DNA from: Rhodanobacter spathiphylli B39
GTDB taxonomy: Bacteria; Pseudomonadota; Gammaproteobacteria; Xanthomonadales; Rhodanobacteraceae
Assembly: GCF_000264295.1 (NCBI RefSeq)
Contig: NZ_AJXT01000045.1
Coordinates: 1-64,000, forward strand
Reading direction: 5' to 3'
Length of the DNA stretch: 64,000 bases
Shown: positions 17,655 through 26,266 of the stretch, piece by piece
Numbering within the stretch: the stretch's first letter is position 1
Layout: every line of letters begins with the position of its first letter
The notes under the pieces: generated by a model
Seen by the model: the letters and a program-made list of their open reading frames with translations, nothing else
The model's database searches: none
Told to the model about the DNA's origin: nothing
Program-made: the position numbers and the translations under genes

Positions 17655-19496
17655 TCAGCGGAACAACAGGTTGATCGCCACCAGCGTGACCACCAGCACC
17701 ACCAGGGTCAGCGGTACGCCCACGCGCAGGAAGTCCTTGCCTTTGTAGCCGCCGGGGCCGGTGACCATCATCAGCGCGGGGTGGCCGGAGCTGAGCAGGA
17801 AAGTGTTGGAGGAGGATACGGCGACGATCAGCGCATAGGCCGACGGGTTGCCGCCGGTGGCGACGGCGACGCTGATGGCGATGGGCACCATCATCACGGT
17901 GGCGCCGACGTTGGACATCACCTGCGAGAACAGCAGGGTGAGCACGGCCAGGCACAGTTGCAGCACCCAGGGCGATGCGCTGCCCAGGTGATCCAGCACC
18001 ACCTGGGCGATCCACGCGGCGGTGCCGGTGGCGTCCATCGACCAGCCCAGCGGGATCAGGCAGGCGGTGACGAAGATGGTCTTCCAGTTGATCGCCTTGT
18101 AGCCCTCGTCCATGTTCAGCACGCCGGTGAGCAGCATGCCGATCGCGCCGGTCATCATCGCCACCGACAGGTCGAGGTTGGTGAACAGGGCCAGGCACTT
18201 GGCCAGCAGGAAGAAGCCCACCGCCTGCCAGATCTTGCCGGGACGCTGCTGTTCCTTGGGGATGTCGGTGACCACGACCAGGTCGCGGTCTTCGGCGGCC
18301 AGCGACAGGTCGCGCCAGTTGCTATGCAGCACCACGGTGTCGCCGGCGCGCAGGCTGACGCCGCGCACGTCTTCGCGCAGCACCTTGTCGCCGCGGGTCA
18401 CCGCCAGCACGGAAATGCCGAAGCGCTTGCGCAGGCGCAGCTCGCCCACGGTGTGCTTGATGAAGCGCGACACCGGCGGAATCACCACTTCGGAAATGCC
18501 GGCGCGGCTCGGATTGAACAGCTCGCCCAGCTGGCGCATGCGGGTGGACAGGCGGCACAGCTGGTTGTTGGCGAACTGGTTGAGTTGCTCGCGCGGGCCG
18601 AGCACGCCCAGCACCGAGCCGACCCAGATCACGTGGTCGGCCGGCGGCGCCATGCGCGCATCGTTGCCGCTCTTGATCGCCAGGATCAGCGGCGCCTCGT
18701 ACAGCTGTTCCGCCTCGCCGATGCTCATGCCGACCAGTGGGCTCTCGGCGGTGACGGTGAGCTCGGCGGTCTCGCCCACGATGCCGTAGGTCTCGGCGAA
18801 GTAGCTCTCGGTGCGCCCGGGCGTCACCTTCAGCCGTTCGTCCTCGTGCCCCGGCAGCAGCTTGCGGCCGAAGAAATAGAAATAGGCGACGCCGACCACG
18901 GCCAGCGCCAGGCCCACCGGCGTCACGCTGAACAGGCCGAACTTCGGGATCGTGTGCGCGCCCGGCGGCAGGTTCACGTTGGCGCTGGCGATCAGGTCGT
19001 TCAGCACGATCAGCGGCGAGTTCGCGATCAGCGTGGTGTTGGTGGCGGTGAGGATGCAGAACGCCATCGGCAGCAGCAGCCGTGAAATCGGCACGCCGGT
19101 GCGCGCGGCGAGCCGGCTGCTGACCGGGATCATCAGGGCGGCCAGCGCCTGGCTGGGAATCACCGCGCTGAACAGGCTGGCCACCATGTTGATGACCAGG
19201 CCCAGCCGCGACTCCGCCCCGCGCGCCATGCGCATGACGAAGTTGGCGGTGAGGTTGAGTACGCCGGCGCGGTCGAGCCCTTCGCCCATGATCATGATCG
19301 CGATGATCGCGATCACCGCGTTGCCGGCGAAGCCGTTGAACACGCGGTCGGACGGAATCAGCCCGGTCAGGCCGATCACCACCACCACCAGCAGCGCCAC
19401 CATGTCGGCGCGAATCCACTCGAGCACCAGCATCAGCATGGTGAAACCCACCAGCCCGAGCACCAGGATCATTTCGGGGGTGAGCGAGAGCGCCAT
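17655..19496 (-). CDS. SLC13-family (DASS) permease with RCK/TrkA-C domains, probable sulfate or anion transporter
   Basis: A 613-residue membrane protein with hydrophobic bundles at residues 1-200 and about 400-613, separated by a cytoplasmic part (about 210-380) resembling two TrkA-C domains, with the segments VGMSIGEAEQLYEAPLILAI and RAGDTVVLHSNWRDL. SLC13/DASS proteins co-transport divalent anions such as sulfate or dicarboxylates with sodium. Location directly downstream of and convergent with cysD-cysNC suggests sulfate uptake, but this is context inference. Family members with RCK domains are typically 590-620 residues, so the gene is full length. Confidence 0.85.
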   Translation of the reverse strand: MALSLTPEMILVLGLVGFTMLMLVLEWIRADMVALLVVVVIGLTGLIPSDRVFNGFAGNAVIAIIAIMIMGEGLDRAGVLNLTANFVMRMARGAESRLGLVINMVASLFSAVIPSQALAALMIPVSSRLAARTGVPISRLLLPMAFCILTATNTTLIANSPLIVLNDLIASANVNLPPGAHTIPKFGLFSVTPVGLALAVVGVAYFYFFGRKLLPGHEDERLKVTPGRTESYFAETYGIVGETAELTVTAESPLVGMSIGEAEQLYEAPLILAIKSGNDARMAPPADHVIWVGSVLGVLGPREQLNQFANNQLCRLSTRMRQLGELFNPSRAGISEVVIPPVSRFIKHTVGELRLRKRFGISVLAVTRGDKVLREDVRGVSLRAGDTVVLHSNWRDLSLAAEDRDLVVVTDIPKEQQRPGKIWQAVGFFLLAKCLALFTNLDLSVAMMTGAIGMLLTGVLNMDEGYKAINWKTIFVTACLIPLGWSMDATGTAAWIAQVVLDHLGSASPWVLQLCLAVLTLLFSQVMSNVGATVMMVPIAISVAVATGGNPSAYALIVAVSSSNTFLLSSGHPALMMVTGPGGYKGKDFLRVGVPLTLVVLVVTLVAINLLFR

Positions 19497-19680
19497 CAGC
19501 TGACGTCCCTGCGGCGCAGCGGCTTGCGGTGGATACGGCGGGGCAGTGGAAACTTCACGCTGCTGTCGATTCGTCCCTGGGCGGATGTCCGTGAGTATAA
19601 GCGGGGTGGTGCGGTTGCTGGTGAACCGCGGGCGAAGAGTGCGATGGCGTGCGCGAAGAGCGACTACCTCAGAATCGATT

Positions 19681-19906
19681 CCTCCCGTGCTTGCCCCTCA
19701 AGGGACTTCCTTCGGTCGCAGGGGGAGGGCAGGAGGGGGTGCTTTTGATCTTGCTCGGGCGAAGAGCAACCCCACCCCGGCCCTCCCCTACTGCGCAGGG
19801 GAGGGAGAAGTGCGGCGGCGCTGAGTCAACTGATGCGGCGGGAGAGCACGCGCCTTTGCTCCTCCCCCTGCTGGCAGGGGGAGGCGGGGAGGGGGTAAAG
19901 CTCTTG
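19681..19906. repeat. Composite palindromic repeats (element c, two copies)
   Basis: A degenerate first copy ends near 19751 (GGGGGTGCTTTTGATC). A second runs from GAAGAGCAACCCC at 19761 to GGGGGTAAAGCTCTTG at 19906, with hairpins CCCTCCCCTACTGCGCAGGGG and CCTCCCCCTGC/GCAGGGGGAGG. It lies immediately upstream of the DUF559 gene. Confidence 0.82.
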
Positions 19907-19931
19907 CTCTCCTCAAGCGAAAGGACTCGCC

Positions 19932-20279
19932 GTGCACATCAAGTGGATCCGCGCCCGCCGCTTGCGCAATGAAGGCACCGACGCCGAACGTCGACTCTGG
20001 CACTACCTGCGCCAGCGCCAACTGGCCGGCCACAAGTTCCGTCGCCAATATCCACTGGCCGGCTACATCGTGGACTTCGTCTGCGTGCCGGCGCGACTGG
20101 TGATCGAGCTGGATGGTGGGCAGCATCTGGACGCGATCGACTACGACCGGCGACGCACGGAAGTCCTGGGGCGCGAAGGCTACCGCGTGCTGCGCTTCTG
20201 GAACGACGAGGTGCTGCTGCGCACGGAGGATGTGGTGGGGGAGATTTTTCGGGTGCTGGAGGAGAGGTCAAGAGCGTGA
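19932..20279 (+). CDS. DUF559 protein, PD-(D/E)XK/Vsr-like predicted endonuclease
   Basis: A 115-residue DUF559 protein. An N-terminal helix contains TDAERRLWHYLR (E19). GHKFRRQYPLAGYIVDF ends in D48, and VIELDGGQH carries E59 and D61, the arrangement expected for a Vsr-related nuclease core. The start is GTG at 19932 with AAGGA 6 nt upstream. The last four residues (RSRA) and the stop codon are read from the left end of the next palindromic repeat, and the repeat on the other side ends 25 nt before the start. The gene is therefore tightly boxed between two repeat elements with inverted ends. Cellular role unknown; nuclease activity and any link to the repeats are inferred. Confidence 0.82.
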   Translation: MHIKWIRARRLRNEGTDAERRLWHYLRQRQLAGHKFRRQYPLAGYIVDFVCVPARLVIELDGGQHLDAIDYDRRRTEVLGREGYRVLRFWNDEVLLRTEDVVGEIFRVLEERSRA

Positions 20280-20445
20280 CCCCACCCCAACCCTCCCCTA
20301 CCTTGTAGGGGAGGGAGTAGTTCCGGCGAGCTCGCAGCTTTTCTCCCTCCCCTGCGAAGTAGGGGAGGGTTGGGGTGGGGTCGCTCTTGCCGCTTTGCTC
20401 CCTCCCCTGCAACGCAGGGGAGGGTTGGGGTGGGGTCCGCTCCTG
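20268..20445. repeat. Composite palindromic repeat (element d)
   Basis: Starts TCAAGAGCGTGACCCC at 20268, inside the end of the DUF559 gene, and ends GGGGTCCGCTCCTG at 20445, one base from the trmB stop codon. It contains three hairpins of the CCCTCCCCTGC/GCAGGGGAGGG type; the first has TACC/TTGTA variants. An internal GGGGTGGGGTCGCTCTTG marks a second element end, so this is probably one and a half elements fused. Confidence 0.88.
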
Positions 20446-20446
20446 C

Positions 20447-21151
20447 TCAGACTTTCCGGTAGAGCAGATCCCGAACCCCATGCCCCAGCTTCAGCCCGCG
20501 CCGTTCGAAGTGGGTCTCGATGCGCCACTCGGGTTTCTCGGCGTATTGCCCGGCGCCGAGCTGGTTGCGCCAGGCGGGGGCGGCCTCCATCACTTCGAGC
20601 ATGTGTTCGGCGTAGGGCTGCCAGTCGGTGGCCAGGTGCAGCAGGCCGTCCGGGGCCATGCGCGAGGCGAGCAGGGCGACGAAGTCGGGCTGGATCAGGC
20701 GGCGCTTGTTGTGGCGCTTCTTGTGCCACGGGTCGGGAAACCAGATGCGCGCCTCGGCCAGCGTGCCCGGCGCGATTTCGTGCTCCAGCACTTCCACCGC
20801 GTCGTGCTTGTAGATGCGCACGTTCTGCGCGTCGCGGGCGGCCAGCGCGTTCATCAGTCGACCCACGCCGGGGCCGTGGACTTCCACGCCGAGGAAGTCG
20901 CGCGCCTGGTCGTGCTCGCTGGCCCAGGCCAGCGCCTCGCCGTTGCCGAAGCCGATCTCCAGCACCAGCGGCGCGCTGCGGCCGAAGCTGGAGGCGAAGT
21001 CGTGCGGCGTGCCGCGGTAGTCGATGCCGAAGCGCGACCACAAGGTGTCGAAGGCGCGTTGCTGCGCGGGCGTCATGCGGCCTTCGCGCAGCACGAAGCT
21101 GCGGATGCGGCGCATGTAGTCGGGTGTGGTGGCGTCGGTGGGCTCGGACAT
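20447..21151 (-). CDS. trmB: tRNA (guanine-N7-)-methyltransferase
   Basis: SAM-dependent enzyme that methylates G46 in the variable loop of tRNAs. The 234-residue protein has the SAM-binding VLEIGFGNGEALAWA, the AEARIWFPDPWHKKRHNKRR signature typical of TrmB, and a C-terminal TDWQPYAEHML followed by ETHFERRGLKLGH. The ATG at 21151 gives MSEPTDATTPDYMRRIRSFV, matching family starts; the longer upstream frame runs through a palindromic repeat and was rejected. Its stop abuts repeat element d. Confidence 0.94.
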   Translation of the reverse strand: MSEPTDATTPDYMRRIRSFVLREGRMTPAQQRAFDTLWSRFGIDYRGTPHDFASSFGRSAPLVLEIGFGNGEALAWASEHDQARDFLGVEVHGPGVGRLMNALAARDAQNVRIYKHDAVEVLEHEIAPGTLAEARIWFPDPWHKKRHNKRRLIQPDFVALLASRMAPDGLLHLATDWQPYAEHMLEVMEAAPAWRNQLGAGQYAEKPEWRIETHFERRGLKLGHGVRDLLYRKV

Positions 21152-21206
21152 CCGCCTATTGTAGGGCTTGTGCCGGCGTCGGCTGCTGCGCCGCCTCGGT
21201 GCAAAG

Positions 21207-21324
21207 TCAAAAGCGAACCCCACCCCAGCCCTCCCCTGCAAGCAGGGGAGGGAGTCAGGCGTGGCTGTGCGTTCCACTCCCTCCCCTGCGAAGTAGGGGA
21301 GGGCTGGGGTGGGGTCCGCTCTTG
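21207..21324. repeat. Composite palindromic repeat (element e)
   Basis: The cleanest copy: TCAAAAGCGAACCCCACCCC, hairpin CCCTCCCCTGC-AA-GCAGGGGAGGG, a 29-nt spacer, hairpin CCCTCCCCTGCGAAGTAGGGG, then GGGGTGGGGTCCGCTCTTG. The outer arms are complementary, so the whole element can fold as a cruciform. It lies 2 nt from the stop of the DUF6600 gene. Confidence 0.88.
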
Positions 21325-21326
21325 CC

Positions 21327-23522
21327 CTAGTGCCGCCGATCTTCCCGATCCAGTCGCTCGCCGCCCTTTCTCGGTGAGGGCCGCGACATGTTCTGCTGCG
21401 GCCTGGGGGCTTCGACCCGCGGTGCCGGGCGTTGCGGCGGCTCGTAGCGGGGCGGTGGTGGCGCGCTGGGGCGCGGTTGCGGCCGTGGCGCTTCGCGCAT
21501 GGGCTCGCGCTGCACGGGCTCGGGGCGCTGGAAGCGTGGCTGCGGACGTTCGAAGCGGCGCGGCTCCGGCTCGCCCCGCGTGGGCGTGGCGACGGGCGTC
21601 TGCGCTGTCGCGTGCTGGAACCGCGTGCGGTCATACGGCACCACGCGTGCATCGTCGCGGCGGGTCGGCGGCATCGGGCGGGGCGCGCGCTGGTCGACCG
21701 ATGGCGTGGACGGGCTCGGGGCGATGTAACTCACCCCGGGGCGCGGCATGTTTTCGCGGCGGTCGGCACCGTAAGGGCTGCGTGGATGCGCAAAGCGGGC
21801 CGAGCGCGGTTCGCCGTCGTCACCTGCGTTGGTCATGCGGTCTTCGCGGGTGGCCGGCGTGATGCGGGGCACCGTCGGCAACTGCGCGGTGACGGGCGCG
21901 GCGCGGTGCACGTTGCCGCCGTCGCGATCGGCCATCGGCGGGCGTCGCCCCGGGCCCTGGCTGCCCAGCACGCGCACCCGTCCGCTGGAGGCGTCGCCGG
22001 TCAGCTTGCCGTGGTTCGGCCTGCCGTAATCCGGCACGGGGGCGTCGTGGATGTCCGGCGGCGCGCGCCGGGCGACCACTTCGCGGGTGAAGCCGCCGGC
22101 GGGCAGGTTGCGCACGTGGGTGGTGCGCGGCCCGTGCCCGCCGCGATCGGTGGGGCGCACGCCGGCGATGTCGCGCGTGCGCAGCGACGTGTCGGTGAGC
22201 TTGCGCGGATCGACATGCAGGCGATGGTTTGTCACGCGGTGACCGCCGGCGAAGTTGTCGCCGGACACCGCGGTGAAGCCGCGGGGCGCGCCGCGACGGT
22301 GGTCGCCCCGATCGAAGTCGCCGCGACGGTAGCGGGTGTAGTGGTCATCGATGTCGCGCCGCGGGTCGTGTCCGCCGCGCACGCGGATGTTGTGCACGTT
22401 GACCCGGGTGTAATAGCGGCGGCCGCAGCGATACCACGGGTTGTAGATCTCGCCCGGGCCCAGCGGGAACCAGCCCACCGGCGCACCGCCGATCCCCACC
22501 GACCAGCCACCGCCGCCGACGAAGGCGACCAGCGCCGGCGCGTAGATCGCACGCACGCCGCGCGGGCCGGGAATCCAGCCCCAGCCGCGCTGGGTGTAGG
22601 CCCAGCGACCGTAGTGGTACGGCGCGTAACCCCACGGCGCATCGTCGATCCAGGTCCAGCCCCACGGCGCGATGTACGCCCAGTGGCCGTTGCGGTAGGG
22701 CGCCCAGTCCGAACCGACGTTGTGCGGATACCACACCGCGCCGTACTCGCTGCTGTCCTGCCAGGCGCCGTACTGGTCGAGGTCCTGGTAGCCGACCACG
22801 TCGTCGGAGACGTACTGGCTGCTGTCGGACTGTGCGTAGCGACGATCGCGCTCGCTGGCCCAGTGGTCGAAGGCGTCGCCGCCGGCGAGGTCGCTGATCG
22901 TCACCATGCCCAGGCTGGCGTCGGTGAAGCGGTAGCTGCGGCCGGGGTTGATCGAGCGCTGGGCGTTGTTCTCGCCGAACACGGTGGCGGCGCCATCCAG
23001 CGCCGCGATGCGGGTGCTGCCGTCGCGCGGATCGACGTCGACGCGGAACGTGCCGGGCCGGTCCACCACCAGCGCCACCGCGGGGGTGTCGATCTCGTAG
23101 CTTTCGCCGTCGCCGAGCTGGCGCACGGTGAGGCTCAGGCTGCCCTGGGTCAGTTCGATCTGCGCCAGCTGGTCGTCGAGGTCGAGCAGGCCGAGGTCGG
23201 ACTGGCCGTCGATGCGCAGCGTGCCGCCGTCGAACTCCAGCTCGGCGCGCGTGCCCGCTGCGCTGGAGAGCTTGTCGCCGGTGGTCAGCGGGCGGTTGAT
23301 GTTGGCGTCGCTCCAGTCCTTCGCGCCGGAAGGCAGGAAACCCAGGTCGCCGCCGACATACGACAGGCGCGCCACCCGGGTCGGCGGATCGGCGCTGTCA
23401 TCGGCGTCGGATCGGGTGTCGGATTGGGCCTGCGCCAATCCGGCGACCAGGCACAGCAGCCATACCGCCAGCACGCGCCGGTAGCGGCGCCATGAAACAG
23501 GGGACTCGGCAAACCTGGACAT
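21327..23522 (-). CDS. Secreted DUF6600 / FecR-like envelope protein with tryptophan-rich repeats
   Basis: A 731-residue protein started at ATG 23522, giving a signal peptide (about 1-33: VLAVWLLCLVAGLAQAQS). A FecR-like beta domain (about 45-225) includes ARLSYVGGDLGFLPSGAKDW and ALVVDRPGTFRVDVDP. A middle DUF6600 section follows, with W/Y-rich units such as YGAVWYPHNVGSDWAPYRNG and GWTWIDDAPWGYAPYHYGRW. The C-terminal 300 residues are proline-, arginine- and histidine-rich and probably disordered. No ECF sigma factor or TonB receptor is adjacent, so classical FecR signalling is unlikely. Function is unknown; a periplasmic or surface structural role is possible. Confidence 0.82.
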   Translation of the reverse strand: MSRFAESPVSWRRYRRVLAVWLLCLVAGLAQAQSDTRSDADDSADPPTRVARLSYVGGDLGFLPSGAKDWSDANINRPLTTGDKLSSAAGTRAELEFDGGTLRIDGQSDLGLLDLDDQLAQIELTQGSLSLTVRQLGDGESYEIDTPAVALVVDRPGTFRVDVDPRDGSTRIAALDGAATVFGENNAQRSINPGRSYRFTDASLGMVTISDLAGGDAFDHWASERDRRYAQSDSSQYVSDDVVGYQDLDQYGAWQDSSEYGAVWYPHNVGSDWAPYRNGHWAYIAPWGWTWIDDAPWGYAPYHYGRWAYTQRGWGWIPGPRGVRAIYAPALVAFVGGGGWSVGIGGAPVGWFPLGPGEIYNPWYRCGRRYYTRVNVHNIRVRGGHDPRRDIDDHYTRYRRGDFDRGDHRRGAPRGFTAVSGDNFAGGHRVTNHRLHVDPRKLTDTSLRTRDIAGVRPTDRGGHGPRTTHVRNLPAGGFTREVVARRAPPDIHDAPVPDYGRPNHGKLTGDASSGRVRVLGSQGPGRRPPMADRDGGNVHRAAPVTAQLPTVPRITPATREDRMTNAGDDGEPRSARFAHPRSPYGADRRENMPRPGVSYIAPSPSTPSVDQRAPRPMPPTRRDDARVVPYDRTRFQHATAQTPVATPTRGEPEPRRFERPQPRFQRPEPVQREPMREAPRPQPRPSAPPPPRYEPPQRPAPRVEAPRPQQNMSRPSPRKGGERLDREDRRH

Positions 23523-23664
23523 GCGGCTCTCCTTGGCAAGTGCGGATGAGGCGGAAGCAGGGCGGGGAAGTGTCATGTGCTCGTGAACGCGCAGTGTCGA
23601 GCAAACGATGACCCCACGCCGAGTATGCGCAGGCGATTGTTCAGCACCCGTTGGGCGCGCCGCC

Positions 23665-23713
23665 TTGCTCCCTCCCCTGCGTGCAGGGGAGGGCCGGGGT
23701 GGGGTCGCTCCTG
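23665..23713. repeat. Partial palindromic repeat (element f)
   Basis: Only the right half of the composite element is present: TTGCTCCCTCCCCTGC, GTGCAGGGGAGGG and GGGGTGGGGTCGCTCCTGA. It lies 48 nt upstream of the tRNA gene. Confidence 0.8.
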
Positions 23714-23721
23714 ACGCCGCC

Positions 23722-23750
23722 TTCCAACCACGCGAATCCCGGGTTACCAT
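23722..23750 (+). promoter_or_regulatory. Possible tRNA-Gly promoter
   Basis: TTCCAA (23722-23727) and TACCAT (23745-23750) are spaced by 17 bp and end 11 nt before the mature tRNA. The match to consensus is modest. Confidence 0.3.
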
Positions 23751-23761
23751 CCGCCGGCCAA

Positions 23762-23835
23762 GCGGGTGTAGCTCAATGGTAGAGCTGTAGCTTCCCAAGC
23801 TACTGACGAGGGTTCGATTCCCTTCACCCGCTCCA
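23762..23835 (+). tRNA. tRNA-Gly (anticodon CCC)
   Basis: 74 nt including an encoded CCA. The acceptor stem pairs GCGGGTG (23762-23768) with CACCCGC (23825-23831), discriminator T, CCA at 23833-23835. The anticodon stem GTAGC/GCTAC encloses the loop TTCCCAA, giving anticodon CCC for GGG codons. The T-loop GTTCGATTC is canonical. Confidence 0.96.
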
Positions 23836-23875
23836 CTCCCCCGCTGCATCGATCCCCGAGCTTCCCACAATCCAC

Positions 23876-24328
23876 ATGGCGGATCTGATTACCTTGGGCT
23901 GGCGGGAGCGGCTGGCGTTGCCGCAATTGGGCATTGCCCTGCTCAAGGCCAAGCTCGACACCGGGGCGCGCAGCAGTTCGCTGCACGTGGACACCCTCGA
24001 AACATTCCAGCGCGACGGCGATACCTGGCTGCGCTTCAGCCTGCACGTGGGGCGACGCTCGCCGCTGGCGATCCGTTGCGAAGCGCCCGCGCTGGATCGG
24101 CGCACGGTCACCGATACCGGCGGCCGCCGCACTGAGCGCTGGTTCATTCGCACTGCGGTAGAACTGGCCGGGCAGCAGTTCGAGATCGACGTCAATCTGA
24201 CCGATCGCCGGCATATGCTGTTTCCGATGTTGCTGGGTCGCAGTGCGCTGAGCGGGCGCGTTGCGGTGGACCCGGCGCTTTCCTATACCCAGCCGCGGCC
24301 GTCGACCACGACCGTGCCATCCCGATGA
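23876..24328 (+). CDS. RimB-like ATP-dependent zinc protease family protein (retropepsin-like fold)
   Basis: A 150-residue protein of the family annotated as putative ATP-dependent zinc proteases (PF05618). It has [13 protein letters not shown], the aspartic-protease-like [14 protein letters not shown] (residues about 26-39) and a C-terminal [17 protein letters not shown]. The DTGA triad resembles retropepsins, so the older zinc-protease name is doubtful. It is followed 10 nt later by rimK, a widespread pairing. It probably acts with the glutamate ligase on tail-modified proteins; the substrate is not established by this sequence. Confidence 0.82.
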   Translation: MADLITLGWRERLALPQLGIALLKAKLDTGARSSSLHVDTLETFQRDGDTWLRFSLHVGRRSPLAIRCEAPALDRRTVTDTGGRRTERWFIRTAVELAGQQFEIDVNLTDRRHMLFPMLLGRSALSGRVAVDPALSYTQPRPSTTTVPSR

Positions 24329-24338
24329 CGGCCTGCCC

Positions 24339-25259
24339 ATGAAGATTGCGATCCTTTCGCGCAACACCCGACTGTATTCGACCAAGCGCCTGGTCGAGGC
24401 CGCGCGCGTGCGCGGGCACGTGGTAAGGGTGTTCGATCCGCTGCGCTGCTACGTGCGCATCGCGCCGGGCGCGTCGTCGATCCGCTTCAAGGGCAAGGAG
24501 GTGCGCGACATCGATGCGGTGATCCCGCGCATCGGCACCTCCAGCACGTTCTACGGCACCGCGGTGCTGCGCCAGCTGGAAATGATGGGCGTGTACACGC
24601 CGAACCCGTCCGACGCGGTGCTGCGGGCGCGCGACAAGCTGCGCTGCCTGCAGATCCTGGCCGCCCGGGGCATCGACATGCCGGTGACCGTGTTCGGCGA
24701 CAACCCCGACGACACCGACGACGTGCTGGCCCTGCTCGGCGATCCGCCGCACGTGATCAAGTTGAACGAGGGCAGCCAGGGCACCGGCGTGGTGCTGGCC
24801 GAGAAGCGCGCGGCTTCGCAGAGCGTGATCGAGGCGTTCCGCGGCCTGTATGCCAACTTTCTGGTGCAGGAGTTCGTGGCCGAGGCCAAGGGCAGCGACC
24901 TGCGCTGCTTCGTGGTCGGCAACCAGGTGGTCGCGGCGATGCAGCGCGATTCCAGCCCCGGCGAGTTCCGCGCCAACCTGCACCGCGGCGGCAGCGCGAA
25001 GGCGGCCACGCTGAGCGCCGACGAGGAGCGCATCGCGGTGGCGGCGGCCGGCGCGCTGGGCCTGGGCGTGGCCGGCGTCGACCTGCTGCGTTCGAACCGC
25101 GGCCCGCTGCTGCTGGAGGTCAACGCATCGCCTGGCCTGGAGGGCATCGAGGCCGCGACCGGCGTGGATGTGGCGGCGGCGATCATGGCCTTGCTGGAAA
25201 CGCAGGCCGCCGGAAAGCTGGGCGAAAGCCGCGTCCGCCGGCGTCCCGCGAAGGCCTGA
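24339..25259 (+). CDS. rimK: Ribosomal protein S6--L-glutamate ligase family protein
   Basis: ATP-grasp ligase of 306 residues that adds glutamates to the C-terminus of S6 in E. coli. The protein begins [18 protein letters not shown] and contains [15 protein letters not shown], the ATP-grasp lysine/glycine loop [17 protein letters not shown], and the metal/nucleotide segment [15 protein letters not shown] near residue 260. The ATG at 24339 is chosen by family homology; the open frame extends upstream into the preceding gene. The tail after about residue 285 is basic. Confidence 0.92.
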   Translation: MKIAILSRNTRLYSTKRLVEAARVRGHVVRVFDPLRCYVRIAPGASSIRFKGKEVRDIDAVIPRIGTSSTFYGTAVLRQLEMMGVYTPNPSDAVLRARDKLRCLQILAARGIDMPVTVFGDNPDDTDDVLALLGDPPHVIKLNEGSQGTGVVLAEKRAASQSVIEAFRGLYANFLVQEFVAEAKGSDLRCFVVGNQVVAAMQRDSSPGEFRANLHRGGSAKAATLSADEERIAVAAAGALGLGVAGVDLLRSNRGPLLLEVNASPGLEGIEAATGVDVAAAIMALLETQAAGKLGESRVRRRPAKA

Positions 25260-25329
25260 GGGCCGCCGTCGGTGCCCCGCCAGGATGTGAATTGACGCGG
25301 TGTTAACTCGCTCATAACCCGTCGCCCCC

Positions 25330-25452
25330 TATAAAGCTCCCACTGTTTTTTGCGACACCGCGACCCACACGGCGCGGCGCCGGCAGACGATGGTATCGGG
25401 GCAGTAACTTGGGCCCAGGTGGGCGACGGCGAGTCGCGCATCTGGGCTTTTT
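25330..25452 (+). ncRNA. Candidate small RNA or structured leader ending in an intrinsic terminator
   Basis: A TATAAA at 25330-25335 is followed by about 75 nt of non-coding GC-rich sequence and then a hairpin-T5 terminator at 25413-25452. The gap to the rimK stop (154 nt) is too long for a simple operon terminator, and the next gene starts 127 nt after it. It could be an independent small RNA or an attenuated leader of the response regulator. No good -35 matches the TATAAA, and I could not match the sequence to a named RNA family. Confidence 0.4.
25413..25452 (+). terminator. Rho-independent terminator upstream of the response regulator
   Basis: The outer stem pairs GCCCAGGT (25413-25420) with ATCTGGGC (25440-25447), with one G-T pair. 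An inner stem GCGAC/GTCGC closes the loop, and TTTTT follows at 25448-25452. Confidence 0.75.
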
Positions 25453-25579
25453 CTTGCCCGCACGAGTGCCACACGAACGCGCGTTCAGGTTTCTTTCGCT
25501 GCCGCCGCGCTGCGTTCATCCAAGCTTGTTAAGCTGGCAGCCCCAGCCGGCCCGTGAGCCGGCTGCGCAGGAGTGACAC

Positions 25580-26266
25580 ATGCGCGTACTGGTGATCGAA
25601 GACAACAGCGATATCGCGACCAACATCGGCGATTATCTGGAAGACCGGGGCAACGTGGTCGATTTCGCGGGTGACGGCGTGACCGGCCTGCACCTGGCCG
25701 TGGTGCACGATTTCGACGTGATCGTGCTGGATCTCACGCTGCCCGGCATGGACGGCCTGGAGGTCGCCCGCAAGTTGCGCCACGAGGCGCACAAGCAGAC
25801 GCCGATCCTGATGCTGACCGCGCGCGACGCGCTGGAGCAGAAGCTGACCGGTTTCGAATCGGGCGCCGACGACTACATGACCAAGCCGTTCGCGCTGCAG
25901 GAGCTGGCCGCGCGACTGGAAGTGCTGGCACGCCGCGGCAAGGGCCCGCAGAGCCGCGTGCTGAAAGTGGCCGACCTCACCTTCAACCTCGACACGCTGA
26001 CGGTGAACCGCGAGGGCAAGTCGATCCAGCTGAACCCGATCGGCCTGAAGCTGCTGCAGGCGCTGATGGAAGCGAGCCCGTCGGTGGTCACCCGGCAGGA
26101 CCTGGAACAGAAGGTGTGGGGCGAGGAACTGCCCGACAGCGATTCGCTGCGCGTGCATATCCACGGCCTGCGCGCCGCGATCGACAAACCCTTCGAGAAG
26201 CCGCTGATCCACACGCGGCACGGCATTGGCTATCGGATGGTCGAGCCGGATGCAGTCCAGGCGTAA
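25580..26266 (+). CDS. OmpR-family response regulator
   Basis: DNA-binding response regulator of 228 residues. The receiver domain has acidic residues E7 and D8, phosphoacceptor D51 in VIVLDLTLPGMDG, T in MLTARDA and K in DDYMTKPFA. The C-terminal winged helix includes LNPIGLKLLQALME and the RHGIGYRMV wing. AGGAG precedes the ATG. It overlaps the histidine kinase gene by 17 nt, so the pair is co-translated. The sequence resembles the ColR group found in Xanthomonas and Pseudomonas, but orthology cannot be settled from one sequence. Confidence 0.92.
   Translation: MRVLVIEDNSDIATNIGDYLEDRGNVVDFAGDGVTGLHLAVVHDFDVIVLDLTLPGMDGLEVARKLRHEAHKQTPILMLTARDALEQKLTGFESGADDYMTKPFALQELAARLEVLARRGKGPQSRVLKVADLTFNLDTLTVNREGKSIQLNPIGLKLLQALMEASPSVVTRQDLEQKVWGEELPDSDSLRVHIHGLRAAIDKPFEKPLIHTRHGIGYRMVEPDAVQA

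Noticed and set aside
19681-20445. Insertion sequence with a transposase
   Set aside because: The only gene between the repeats encodes a DUF559 protein; there is no DDE or HUH transposase, and no target-site duplication could be seen.
21327-23522. DUF6600 protein as a FecR sigma-regulator
   Set aside because: Despite a FecR-like domain there is no ECF sigma factor or TonB receptor next to it, and the protein has a cleavable signal peptide and not a single signal-transducing membrane helix.
25292-25320. TTGACG followed by CATAAC as a promoter after rimK
   Set aside because: The 15-bp spacing and poor -10 are weak, so it was not listed as a promoter although transcription must begin somewhere in this gap.
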